Below are positions 6,723 to 13,821 of a DNA stretch of 13,831 bases, piece by piece. Where the stretch lies: NCBI GenBank assembly GCA_910578965.1, contig CAJTSP010000067.1, positions 1 to 13,831 on the forward strand, read 5' to 3'. Each line of letters begins with the position of its first letter. Position 1 is the stretch's first letter. This DNA comes from an uncultured Oscillospiraceae bacterium. GTDB taxonomy: Bacteria > Bacillota > Clostridia > Oscillospirales > Ruminococcaceae. Both the position numbers and the translations under genes were made by a program. The notes beneath the pieces are model-generated. The model made no database searches. It saw nothing but the letters and a program-made list of their open reading frames with translations, and was not told the DNA's origin.

Positions 6723-7871
6723 TTAGCTGCGTTTCAGCTCATATTCCTTTACGGCGTCAATATTGACATCCACCCCGATGCCCGGCTTCATCGGTACCTT
6801 TACCACGCCGTTTTCCATCCTGATTGCACCATTGATAAGCTGGTCGCGGAAGGGATGCGGCGAGCGGTCATACTCCAGCATTGGCTCCTGCACAAAGCTG
6901 CTCAGGCAGTTGGAGGGCAGCGAGGCGATAAATTGCAGCGCAGCGGCAAGGCCAATGCCGGTACCCCAAACATGGGGCACAACCCGGATGCCGTATGCCT
7001 GCGCGATGGCCGCGATCTTTTTGGTCTCGGTTATGCCCCCGGCCGAGCACACATCCGGCTGCAGGATGTCCACGGCCCCTTCGGCAGCCCACCGGCGGAA
7101 GTCGTACTTGCTGAAGAGGTTTTCGCCGCACGCCAGGCTGGTGCGGGTCAGGTTGCGGAGCTGCCTGTACCCCTCAATGTCGTCGGTCTTGAGCGGCTCT
7201 TCAAAGAAATGCAGCTTTGCGCTTTCGGTTTCCAGCAGGAGCTGCCGGGTTACCGGCACATCATAGGCACAGTTGGCGTCCACAGCCAGGAACTTATCCG
7301 GCCCAATCGCCTCGCGCAGGGCAAAGATGTACTCCGCGTCCTTCTCTACGCCGTAGCCCACCTTCAGCTTGAAGGCCCGGAACCCCTGCTCAATGAGCTC
7401 TTTGGCCTCCTCCACATATGCCTTGGGGTACTCCTTGCCCTTTTTGCGGTAGAAGGTGGTGGCGTAGGGCATCACCTCGGTGCGGAAGGCGCCGCCGATA
7501 AGCTGGTGGATGGGCCGGCCAACGGCGCGCCCTATCACATCCCAGAGCGCCACGTCCACACCGCTGATGGCGTTGACCGCGCCGCCGCCGCCAAAGGGGC
7601 GGGTGCCATGGAACATCTCCTCCCAGAGCACCTCCACGTCAAAGGGATCTCGGCCGATCAGCCGGGGGCGGATAAAGCTGTCGATATAGGCGGCGGCGAT
7701 CTGCCCCGGCTGCGCGCCGTGGCAGACCGACTCGCCCCAGCCGGTGATCCCCTCGTCGGTCTGCACCTCCACCACCATGGAATACCGCTCGGTGCCGAAT
7801 TTCTGGCTGTAGGTAGAGTACGGCTCGGTTTCCGCATTCAATACGCGGGGGATAACGTCAACAATCTTCAT
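6723..7871 (-). CDS. Enolase-superfamily (mandelate racemase/muconate lactonizing) enzyme, galactarolactone cycloisomerase-like
   Basis: This 382-residue enzyme has the N-terminal capping domain and C-terminal barrel of the MR/MLE family, which abstracts a proton next to a carboxylate bound to Mg. The active site is of the mandelate-racemase subgroup: K168 and K170 (KLKVG), metal ligands D198 (VDAN), E224 (FFEEPL) and E250 (CGEN), the D273/H300 dyad (DILQPDV, VVPHVWGTG), and E329 in QEPMLEYD. GYGVEKD, DILQPDVCSAGG, VPHVWGTGIGLAAALQFIAS and the tail EYDRSPHPFR match, from memory, D-galactarolactone cycloisomerase, which opens galactaro- and glucarolactones to keto-deoxy-hexarate. An acid-sugar dehydratase is the main alternative. 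Start ATG 7871 follows AAGGAG; the frame is open upstream, but that part carries a terminator. It heads a tight unit with the LUD gene. Confidence 0.85.
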   Translation of the reverse strand: MKIVDVIPRVLNAETEPYSTYSQKFGTERYSMVVEVQTDEGITGWGESVCHGAQPGQIAAAYIDSFIRPRLIGRDPFDVEVLWEEMFHGTRPFGGGGAVNAISGVDVALWDVIGRAVGRPIHQLIGGAFRTEVMPYATTFYRKKGKEYPKAYVEEAKELIEQGFRAFKLKVGYGVEKDAEYIFALREAIGPDKFLAVDANCAYDVPVTRQLLLETESAKLHFFEEPLKTDDIEGYRQLRNLTRTSLACGENLFSKYDFRRWAAEGAVDILQPDVCSAGGITETKKIAAIAQAYGIRVVPHVWGTGIGLAAALQFIASLPSNCLSSFVQEPMLEYDRSPHPFRDQLINGAIRMENGVVKVPMKPGIGVDVNIDAVKEYELKRS

Positions 7872-7950
7872 GCTTTCTTTTCTCCTTCTTTTTTGGGGGC
7901 AGCCTCTAAGGGCCGCCGGATGGTTTATGCCGAGCCACGCCGCCGGTAAA

Positions 7951-8005
7951 AAACAAAGCCCCGGGCCCCGTTGCGTTTGCTGTTGCGGGTGCCGGGGCTT
8001 TGTTT
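7951..8005 (-). terminator. Intrinsic terminator after the transporter operon
   Basis: AAACAAAGCCCCGGGCCCCG (7951-7970) pairs with its near-complement (7986-8005) at 18 of 20 positions around a 15-base loop. In minus-strand RNA the stem is followed by a U-tract (TTTGTTTTTTA, partly within the stem). It starts 23 bases after the stop of the binding-protein gene. The following 80 bases before the enolase-family gene show no clear promoter, so the downstream unit may depend partly on read-through. Confidence 0.87.
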
Positions 8006-8027
8006 CGGTCAATGGCGCTGCGCGCAA

Positions 8028-9608
8028 TTACGCAAAGTAGCAGTCCTCATAGTGGTAGATGGGGCCGGACATCCAGAAGCCCTGTAGCTGGTCGGTATAG
8101 GCAATGTTGTCGGCATATTCGATCACAGGGGTGTAGTACAGCCGGTCGTACACGATCTGCATCAGCCGGTTGTAGACCTTGTTGCGCTCGGTCTGGTCCA
8201 CCAGGTTAAACGCCTCCGCGCGCGCATCCAGAACCTGGGGGAACATCTCGTCCTTATAATGGCCGGCAGACTTATAGGTCAGGTTCTGCTCATCGAAGAA
8301 GTGGTTGACCAGGATATAGGGGTCACCGTTCACATACTGCCGGTAGGTGTAGACGCCGGGGTTTTCGCCCGAGTTCATATAGCCTTCGAGGGAAGAGAAA
8401 TCGCAGGAGATGACGTTCAGGGTGATGCCCGCCTGCGAGCACATGCCCACCATAACGTCCGCCAGGGTCTGGAACACGGAGGTATTCTGCGCATACAGGT
8501 CGATGGTGAGGCCATTGGGGTATCCGGCCTCCGCCAGCAGCTCCTTTGCGCGCTCTACAGAATACTCGCGCAGGTTATCGGCCTTTTTGTAGGCGGTAAC
8601 GCCGCTGGGATAGATCGCCGTCGCGGGGGCGCCAAGCCCGGCATAGACCACCCGGTTGATGGTTTCCAGGTCCAGCGCGCAGAGCATCGCTTCCCGCACC
8701 CGCAGGTCGTTCAGCGGGCTGCTGTCGTCCTTGAATACGTTCACCAATTCCAGGATGGCAATGGTGTTGCTGGGGCTTACCTCAATGCCGTCGCCGGTGT
8801 TCTCCTTAAACTGCGCCAGGTCGGTGAACTGCAGGCCGCAGGCCATGTCCACGCCGCCGGTTTCCAGCTCGATCTTCTGCACGTCCGCATCCGGGATGAT
8901 GCGGATGTTGATCGCGTCCAGCTTCTTGGGGTCGCGGTAGCCGTCAAAGCGGAGAAGCTGGTAGTCCGAGCCGATGGTAAAGCTGCCCCACATATACGGG
9001 CCGGTGCCAACGCAGTCGCTGGACCATTTTTCTTCCGGCATGCCCTCCATATAGGACTTGCAGAGGATATATACATTGCACAGGTAGTACAGCGCGTTGC
9101 CCTGTACGCTGTTAAAGGGGATGATGACCGTGTAATCGCCGTCGGCGCGGATGTTGTCCCAATCGACATCACCCATGTGGGACGGCTTTTTCCGGTGCAG
9201 CATCTCAAAGCTGAACAAAACGTCCTCGGCCTTCATCTCCTGCCCATTGTGGAACAAAACGCCCTGCTTAAGCTGAAGGGTCAGCTCTTTCTGATCCTCG
9301 GAGAACTCGTAGCTGTCCACCAGGACCGGGGTAGGGACAAGGTCGCCCTCGCCATATGCAAAAAGGGATTCATAAACCGGCGCCCAGGTCTGGCGGCCCA
9401 CGTTTTCCAGCCGGTCATAGGGGTTCAGGCTGCCGGCGTCGATCGCAATCGCCACGGTCAGCTCGTTTGCGTGGCCCTGCGCCGGGGTGCTGGCGCCTGC
9501 GCCGCTGCCGGGCGCCGGCGTGCCGGAGGACGCACTGCCGCCGCTTTGGCAGCCAGCCAGTGAAAATGCCATTAAAAGAGCCATCAGCAATGCTACAATC
9601 TTTTTCAT
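8028..9608 (-). CDS. ABC transporter substrate-binding lipoprotein, SBP family 5 (DppA/OppA-like)
   Basis: This 526-residue extracellular binding protein captures the substrate and delivers it to the membrane permeases. It has a lipoprotein signal peptide (MKKIVALLMALLMAFSLAGC) with lipobox LAGC, so C20 is expected to be lipidated. A low-complexity Ser/Gly/Ala/Pro linker follows, then the mature domain (LTVAIAIDAGSLNPYDR). Family-5 features include the YESLF segment, QKELTLQLKQGVLFHNGQ with KAEDVLFSFEML, the YKKADN/RAKELLAEAGYPNG region and VYNRLMQIVYDRLYYTPV near the end. ATG 9608 follows AAAGGAG and starts the signal peptide exactly; a TTG at 9659 in the same frame would bury it. The family binds peptides but also nickel, opines, sugars and oligosaccharides. 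The neighbouring uronate enzymes suggest an acidic sugar, which is inference. Confidence 0.92.
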   Translation of the reverse strand: MKKIVALLMALLMAFSLAGCQSGGSASSGTPAPGSGAGASTPAQGHANELTVAIAIDAGSLNPYDRLENVGRQTWAPVYESLFAYGEGDLVPTPVLVDSYEFSEDQKELTLQLKQGVLFHNGQEMKAEDVLFSFEMLHRKKPSHMGDVDWDNIRADGDYTVIIPFNSVQGNALYYLCNVYILCKSYMEGMPEEKWSSDCVGTGPYMWGSFTIGSDYQLLRFDGYRDPKKLDAINIRIIPDADVQKIELETGGVDMACGLQFTDLAQFKENTGDGIEVSPSNTIAILELVNVFKDDSSPLNDLRVREAMLCALDLETINRVVYAGLGAPATAIYPSGVTAYKKADNLREYSVERAKELLAEAGYPNGLTIDLYAQNTSVFQTLADVMVGMCSQAGITLNVISCDFSSLEGYMNSGENPGVYTYRQYVNGDPYILVNHFFDEQNLTYKSAGHYKDEMFPQVLDARAEAFNLVDQTERNKVYNRLMQIVYDRLYYTPVIEYADNIAYTDQLQGFWMSGPIYHYEDCYFA

Positions 9609-9676
9609 GTCCGTCTCCTTTTTTTGTTTTTGTAAACAATTTGCTTTTGCTTTGCCCAAGGGGTGCTTTGTTTTTT

Positions 9677-9684
9677 CCCTCCTT
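9677..9684 (-). promoter_or_regulatory. Orphan Shine-Dalgarno-like AAGGAGGG upstream of the binding-protein gene
   Basis: On the minus strand this perfect anti-16S match lies about 69 bases before the ATG of the binding-protein gene, which has its own Shine-Dalgarno. The nearest possible start (TTG 9659) is too far away for normal use. Such ribosome-binding sites without a gene can stabilise Firmicute mRNA (STAB-SD type); that role here is inference. Confidence 0.3.
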
Positions 9685-9757
9685 ATCCCCCTGCTCCAAA
9701 GGGTTTGCTTGCTTCGTTCCTGTTTTCGGCGCCCGGCCCGGCCAGGTCAGGTATCGT

Positions 9758-10702
9758 TTAGGTGTACAGGTGGCAGGCCACGAAATGCCCGCCGCCCATA
9801 TCCTTGCTCTGGGGGGTCTGCTGAAAGCATTTGGGGCTTGCATGGCTGCAACGGGGTGCAAAGCGGCAGCCCTCCGGCGGGTTGATGGGCGAGGCCAGCT
9901 CCCCTTTGATGGGAATTTCCTTTTTTTCATAGTGGATGTCTGCAACCGGCACGGCCGAAAGCAGCGCACGGGTATAGGGGTGCAGCGGGTTTTTGAACAG
10001 CTCCTCGGTGGAGCATTGTTCCACCGAGACGCCAAGATACATAACCATGATGCTGTGGGAGATGTACTTGACCACCGCCAGGTTGTGGCTGATGAAGATA
10101 AAGGTGGTGCCAAACCTGTCCTGAAGGTCCTTGATGAGGTTCAGGATCTGGGCCTGGATGGATACGTCCAGCGCGGAGACCGGTTCGTCGCAGACGATGA
10201 AGCTCGGGTTGAGCGCCAGCGCCCTGGCAATGCTGATGCGCTGGCGCCGCCCGCCGTCCAGCTCGTGGGGGTAGGTCATGCTGTACCGCGCATCCAGGCC
10301 CACCGTTTCCATCAGCTCGGCCACCCGGCCGTCCAGCGCGGCCTTGTCCAGCCTGCCCGCGATTTTCAGCGGCTCGGCAATAATCTGGCTCACCGTCATC
10401 CGGGGATTGACCGAGGCATACGGGTCCTGAAAAATCATCTGCATCTTCCAGCGCAGCTCCCTGAGCCGTGCCTTGCTGACATGGGTGATGTTTTCGCCGT
10501 CGAAAAAGATTTCGCCGTCGGTATGGTCCAGCAGCTTGATGACGACCCGGCCCAGGGTCGATTTCCCGCAGCCGGATTCGCCTACCACGCCGATGGTCTG
10601 CCCCTCTTCCACGCTGAAGCTGACGCCGTCCACAGCGTGGAGGGTGCCCAGGGGGGTCTGGAAGTATTTTTTCAGGTTTTTGGTCTCAATTTTTTTACTC
10701 AT
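9758..10702 (-). CDS. ABC transporter ATP-binding protein, DppF/OppF type
   Basis: This is the second of the two cytoplasmic ATPases that power the importer. The 314-residue product has Walker A GESGCGKS (41-48), Q-loop Q92 (FQDPYASVNP), a signature written LDGGRRQR (148-155) where LSGGQRQR is canonical, Walker B FIVCDEP (168-174), the SALD D-loop and switch histidine H206. The C-terminal oligopeptide-transporter extension (NPLHPYTRALLSAVP) is followed by cysteines C279, C285, C292 and C310, as in relatives that may bind an Fe-S cluster. The LDGGRRQR variant is, as I recall, frequent in clostridial members of this subfamily and need not mean inactivity. ATG 10702 follows AGGTGAGG that overlaps the end of the partner ATPase gene, 7 bases away. 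An upstream extension of 62 residues in the same frame is Arg-rich and overlaps that gene, so it was rejected. Confidence 0.92.
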   Translation of the reverse strand: MSKKIETKNLKKYFQTPLGTLHAVDGVSFSVEEGQTIGVVGESGCGKSTLGRVVIKLLDHTDGEIFFDGENITHVSKARLRELRWKMQMIFQDPYASVNPRMTVSQIIAEPLKIAGRLDKAALDGRVAELMETVGLDARYSMTYPHELDGGRRQRISIARALALNPSFIVCDEPVSALDVSIQAQILNLIKDLQDRFGTTFIFISHNLAVVKYISHSIMVMYLGVSVEQCSTEELFKNPLHPYTRALLSAVPVADIHYEKKEIPIKGELASPINPPEGCRFAPRCSHASPKCFQQTPQSKDMGGGHFVACHLYT

Positions 10703-10709
10703 TGCATCC

Positions 10710-11753
10710 TCACCTTTCCACCGCGGTTGCCCGCCCTGCTCCGTTTGAAGGCGCGCCGACCTGCTGCTGCGGCGGCTGCCGGAAGTTGTCCGCAAAAAAG
10801 CATCGTACCAGATGGCCCGGGGCCACCTCCTGCAGCGGCGGCTTGGACACCTGGCACCCCTCCTGGCAAGATGGGCAGCGGTCTGCAAAGGCGCAGCCTG
10901 TCTTGACGATACGAGGGTCGTGCATCGTACCCGGGATAGGGATCAAGCGGTCGGTGGTTGTGCTGATGTTGGGGATCGAGGTAAACAGGCCCCTTGTGTA
11001 CGGGTGGGTGGTGTGGTCGTAGATGTCGGCGGCGCTGCCGAGCTCCACAATCTCGCCGCCATAGATTACGGCAACCTTTTCGCACATCTCGGCCACAATC
11101 CCCAGGTCATGGGTAATCAGGATCACCGAGGTGTTCAGCTCGTTTTTCAGGTTGCGCATCAGCGCAAGCACCTGGTTCTGGATCGTGACGTCCAGCGCCG
11201 TGGTGGGTTCGTCTGCAATCAGCAGCTCCGGCCGGCAGGACAGGGCGATGGCAATGATAATGCGCTGCTTCATACCGCCCGAAAACTGGTTAGGGTAATC
11301 CCCGAACCGCTCGCCCTTGATGCCCACCATTTCCAAAATTTCGATGGCCTTCTGACGCGCCTCGGCACGGGATACCTTCTCGTGGATCAGGATGGCCTCC
11401 TCCACCTGCGCGCCCACCGTTTCAAGGGGATTCAGGGCCGTCATGGGGTCCTGAAAGATCATGGAAACCTGCTTGCCGCGGATCGAGCGCATCTGCTTGT
11501 CTTTTACCTGCAGGATGTCGGTGCCGTGCAGAAGGATCTCGCCGCTGGTGATCTTAGCGGGCGGCGATTGCAGCAGCCGCATAATCGAGAGGGCAATGGT
11601 GGTTTTGCCCGCGCCGGTCTCCCCCACAAGGCCGATGATTTCGCCCTGTGCCAAGCCAAAACTGACCCCGTTCACCGCATGGACGACCCCGCCGTCCGTA
11701 TGGTATTCCACCGCAAGATCGCGGATGTCCAACAGCTTTTTTGCGCTGCTCAT
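10710..11753 (-). CDS. ABC transporter ATP-binding protein, DppD/OppD type
   Basis: This is the first ATPase of the importer, forming a heterodimer with the DppF-type protein. The 347-residue product has Walker A GETGAGKT (44-51), Q-loop Q101 (FQDPMTALNP), signature FSGGMKQR (157-164), Walker B LLIADEP (177-183), D-loop TALD and switch histidine H215 (LITHDLGIVAEM). The C-terminal extension HPYTRGLFTSIPN is followed by a cysteine set (C287, C293, C296, C300, C318) typical of DppD/OppD proteins, several of which bind a [4Fe-4S] cluster. The last ~25 residues are Gln/Pro/Gly-rich and probably disordered. ATG 11753 has AGGTGG at good spacing; a GTG at 11765, directly after the preceding stop, adds four residues and is the alternative. 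The gene sits 12 bases after permease 2 and is presumably translationally coupled. Confidence 0.93.
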   Translation of the reverse strand: MSSAKKLLDIRDLAVEYHTDGGVVHAVNGVSFGLAQGEIIGLVGETGAGKTTIALSIMRLLQSPPAKITSGEILLHGTDILQVKDKQMRSIRGKQVSMIFQDPMTALNPLETVGAQVEEAILIHEKVSRAEARQKAIEILEMVGIKGERFGDYPNQFSGGMKQRIIIAIALSCRPELLIADEPTTALDVTIQNQVLALMRNLKNELNTSVILITHDLGIVAEMCEKVAVIYGGEIVELGSAADIYDHTTHPYTRGLFTSIPNISTTTDRLIPIPGTMHDPRIVKTGCAFADRCPSCQEGCQVSKPPLQEVAPGHLVRCFFADNFRQPPQQQVGAPSNGAGRATAVER

Positions 11754-11765
11754 TCCTCTTGCCAC

Positions 11766-12647
11766 CTACCTTTTCTGTTTGGGGTCCAGGGCGTCCCGCA
11801 GGCCGTCGCCGATCAGGTTGATCGCCAGGACAACCAGCATGATAAAGATCCCCGGGATGGTGGTGATCCACCAGCTATCCCGCATATAGGGCTTGCCGGC
11901 AGAGAGCATGGCGCCCCACTCCGGCGCGGGAGGCTGAAGCCCCAGCCCCAGAAAGCTCAGCGACGAGCCGGTCAGGATCGCGGTGGCAACGTACATGGTA
12001 TACTGCACAATGATGGGCGCGATGGCGTTGGGCAGGACATACCGCAGGATGATCCGCAGATCGCTTGCGTTGTTGGAAACGGCCGCCTCGATAAACTCAC
12101 GGCTGCCCACATCCATCACGGCCGCACGGGTCACCCGGGTCATGGCGGGCGCGCCGGCAATGCCCACCGCAATCATGGTGTTCACAAAGCCCGGCCCGAA
12201 GCTGGCGGTCATAACCAGCGCCAGCAGGATGTTGGGCAGGGTCATGAAGATGTCCACAACCCGCATGAGGAGGTTGTCCATCCGGCCGCCGTAATACCCG
12301 GTAATCGCCCCCAGGAAGACCCCGATCACCGCCGAGATGGTTGAGGCGACCACCCCCATCGTGAGGGTGTATTTTGTGCCGAACACCATCCGGCTGAAGA
12401 TGTCGCGGCCGTACTGGTCGGTCCCGAACAGGTGCCGGAGGCTGGGCGACAGGAACATGTTGTCGTAGTTCTGGTCGTTGACCCCCTCGGGCGCGATCAC
12501 GCCCTGGAACGCCACCACAAGGACCAGCAGGATGATAAAGACCAGCCCGCCAACCGCCAGCTTGCTGCGCCGGAACCTTTTCCAGATTTCATAGAGCTGG
12601 CTTTCCTTTTTCTGCGCAGGGGCCGCTTTGTTCTTTTGAAAAGTCAT
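11766..12647 (-). CDS. ABC transporter permease, DppC/OppC type
   Basis: This inner-membrane subunit pairs with the DppB-type permease to form the channel. The 293-residue product has an N-terminal cytoplasmic segment (IWKRFRRSKLAVGG, the OppC N-terminal region), a first membrane helix near 31-50, and the hallmark HLFGTDQYGRDIFSR (72-86). About five more helices follow. The ATPase-contacting EAA loop lies near 187-210 (EAAVSNNASDLRIILRYVLP), and the typical ending INLIGDGLRDALDPK completes it. SFLGLGLQPPAPEWGAML (231-248) is a further DppC signature. The ATG follows AAAGGATGAGGG; 38 bases separate it from the DppB gene. Length and motifs are normal. Confidence 0.94.
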   Translation of the reverse strand: MTFQKNKAAPAQKKESQLYEIWKRFRRSKLAVGGLVFIILLVLVVAFQGVIAPEGVNDQNYDNMFLSPSLRHLFGTDQYGRDIFSRMVFGTKYTLTMGVVASTISAVIGVFLGAITGYYGGRMDNLLMRVVDIFMTLPNILLALVMTASFGPGFVNTMIAVGIAGAPAMTRVTRAAVMDVGSREFIEAAVSNNASDLRIILRYVLPNAIAPIIVQYTMYVATAILTGSSLSFLGLGLQPPAPEWGAMLSAGKPYMRDSWWITTIPGIFIMLVVLAINLIGDGLRDALDPKQKR

Positions 12648-12685
12648 GGTTATCCGCCCTCATCCTTTCCGTTTGTGAAAAAACC

Positions 12686-13630
12686 TCAGCTTTTTTGTTT
12701 TTTTGCAAACTGGCTCTTAATCCGCGGATCAATCAAAACAAAAAGGAGGTCCGTGATAAGGTTTACAATGCAGCAAACCGCCGCCAATACCAGAATGGTG
12801 CCCGTAACCACGATGTTGTCCCGCGAAACGATGCTGTCCACCATCAGCTTGCACATGCCGGGCATCGAGAAGATGGTCTCAATGACGGTGGAGTTGGCAA
12901 GCGAGCCGCAAAAGGCGGAAGCCACTACCGTGATGATGGGCATCGCCGCGTTTTTCAGCATATGCCGCCAGATGACGACCGACCGCTTTTGCCCCTTTGC
13001 CTCCGCCGTTTTAATGTAGTCCTGCCGGTAGACCTCCAGAATGGCGGACCGGGTGGTGCGCATGATCCGGGCGGCGCCGGCAATTCCGGCCGTAATGGTT
13101 GGAAGGATGAAATATTTGAAGCTCTCGCTGCCGGACACCGGCAGCCAGCCCAGCGAGAGGGAGAAAATCAGGATCAGTTGCAGCGCAAACCAGAAGTTTG
13201 GCATCGATACGCCCACCATGCCCAAAAAGGAGGCGATCGTATCGGTTACGGAGTACTGCTTGAGCGCCGAGACGATCCCCAGCGGGACGCCGATCAGCAG
13301 CATTACCACCAGCGAATAGAGCGAGAGCTTGAGGGTTACCGGGAAGGTTTGCAGGATCCGGTCGGCAATGGGGGTGTTGGTTGCGTAGGAATTCCCCAGG
13401 TCCCCCTTGAAGAACACGTTGGTAATGTAGGTAAAGTATTGCTGTAAAAACGGCTTGTCCAACCCGTGATCCACCCGGAACTGCTCGATCTCCGCCTCGG
13501 TGGCGCTGAGACCGGCGTGGATCTGCGCGGGGTCGCCTGGCGCCATGCTCAGCAGCGCGAACACCAGAAACGACGCCCCGATCATCACCGGGATAATCCA
13601 CAAAACCCGCTTTATGATATATTTGGTCAT
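12686..13630 (-). CDS. ABC transporter permease, DppB/OppB type
   Basis: This inner-membrane permease is the first gene of the transporter operon. The 314-residue product starts KYIIKRVLWIIPVMIGAS, the typical DppB first helix, then MAPGDPAQ, an extracellular loop with DHGLDKPFLQQY (54-65) and GDLGNSY (76-82), and a five-helix permease domain. The EAA loop lies near 209-231 (AEAKGQKRSVVIWRHMLKNA), and the C-terminal helix with NLITDLLFVLIDPRIK (290-305) is family-typical. ATG 13630 was chosen because GAGGTGAAGAGG precedes it and the product then begins exactly at the conserved N-terminus. An open frame reaching 13822 would pass through the promoter and its repeats, so it was rejected. The leader is about 106 bases if transcription starts near 13736. 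Confidence 0.94.
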   Translation of the reverse strand: MTKYIIKRVLWIIPVMIGASFLVFALLSMAPGDPAQIHAGLSATEAEIEQFRVDHGLDKPFLQQYFTYITNVFFKGDLGNSYATNTPIADRILQTFPVTLKLSLYSLVVMLLIGVPLGIVSALKQYSVTDTIASFLGMVGVSMPNFWFALQLILIFSLSLGWLPVSGSESFKYFILPTITAGIAGAARIMRTTRSAILEVYRQDYIKTAEAKGQKRSVVIWRHMLKNAAMPIITVVASAFCGSLANSTVIETIFSMPGMCKLMVDSIVSRDNIVVTGTILVLAAVCCIVNLITDLLFVLIDPRIKSQFAKKQKS

Positions 13631-13670
13631 CCTCTTCACCTCAGCATACACAGTTTTGCGATGAGCCTTT

Positions 13671-13703
13671 TTTGTGCAAAATGTATAATCATTTTTGCAC
13701 AAA
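13671..13703 (-). promoter_or_regulatory. 11+11 inverted repeat in the transporter-operon leader
   Basis: TTTGTGCAAAA (13671-13681) and TTTTGCACAAA (13693-13703) are exact inverted repeats with an 11-base spacer, so the arms are about two helical turns apart. The element lies at about +33 to +65 relative to the predicted transcription start. It could be a repressor operator or a leader RNA hairpin; no U-tract follows, so it is not a terminator. The same TGTGC/GCACA core recurs upstream at 13807-13821. Confidence 0.55.
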
Positions 13704-13742
13704 CCAGTTTTTTCGGGGGAGTACGTTTTTTGTTGTACGCCC

Positions 13743-13771
13743 ATTATAACAAGGGCACATCCGGCTGACAA
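13743..13771 (-). promoter_or_regulatory. Consensus sigma-A-type promoter of the transporter operon
   Basis: On the minus strand TTGTCA (13771-13766) and TATAAT (13748-13743) are separated by exactly 17 bases. The -10 is perfect and the -35 matches five of six consensus bases. The predicted start is near 13736, giving a leader of about 106 bases before the DppB-type gene. Such a strong promoter in a utilisation operon usually needs a repressor, which fits the surrounding inverted repeats. Confidence 0.82.
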
Positions 13772-13791
13772 GAACTTTTTTGTTGGCAAAT

Positions 13792-13821
13792 CTTGTACAC
13801 AAGTTATGTGCAACAAGCACA
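13792..13821. promoter_or_regulatory. Two inverted repeats upstream of the promoter
   Basis: CTTGT-AC-ACAAG (13792-13803) is followed directly by TGTGC-AACAA-GCACA (13807-13821). They lie at about -56 to -85 from the predicted start, a usual place for regulator binding. The second shares its TGTGC/GCACA arms with the leader repeat at 13671-13703. TTGTAC also occurs next to the predicted start (13733-13738). The regulator is not in the window. Confidence 0.45.

Noticed and set aside
6855..7949. 364-residue + strand open frame opposite the enolase-family gene
   Set aside because: Antisense shadow; the minus-strand frame has a complete set of catalytic residues.
8259..9563. 434-residue + strand open frame opposite the binding-protein gene
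   Set aside because: It lies wholly within the antisense of a well-supported lipoprotein gene and has no plausible domain.
10703..10888. 62-residue N-terminal extension of the DppF-type ATPase
   Set aside because: It overlaps the DppD-type gene in another frame, is Arg/Ser-rich and precedes the normal DppF start, which has its own ribosome-binding site.
9356..10906. 516-residue + strand open frame opposite the DppF-type gene and the binding-protein start
   Set aside because: It crosses two real genes and an intergenic gap in antisense and shows no protein-family character.
10812..12344. 510-residue open frame on the + strand opposite the ATPase and permease genes
   Set aside because: It is a mirror of strongly supported minus-strand genes, with His/Gly/Arg-rich low-information sequence and no recognisable domain. 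Long antisense frames are expected in G+C-rich coding DNA.
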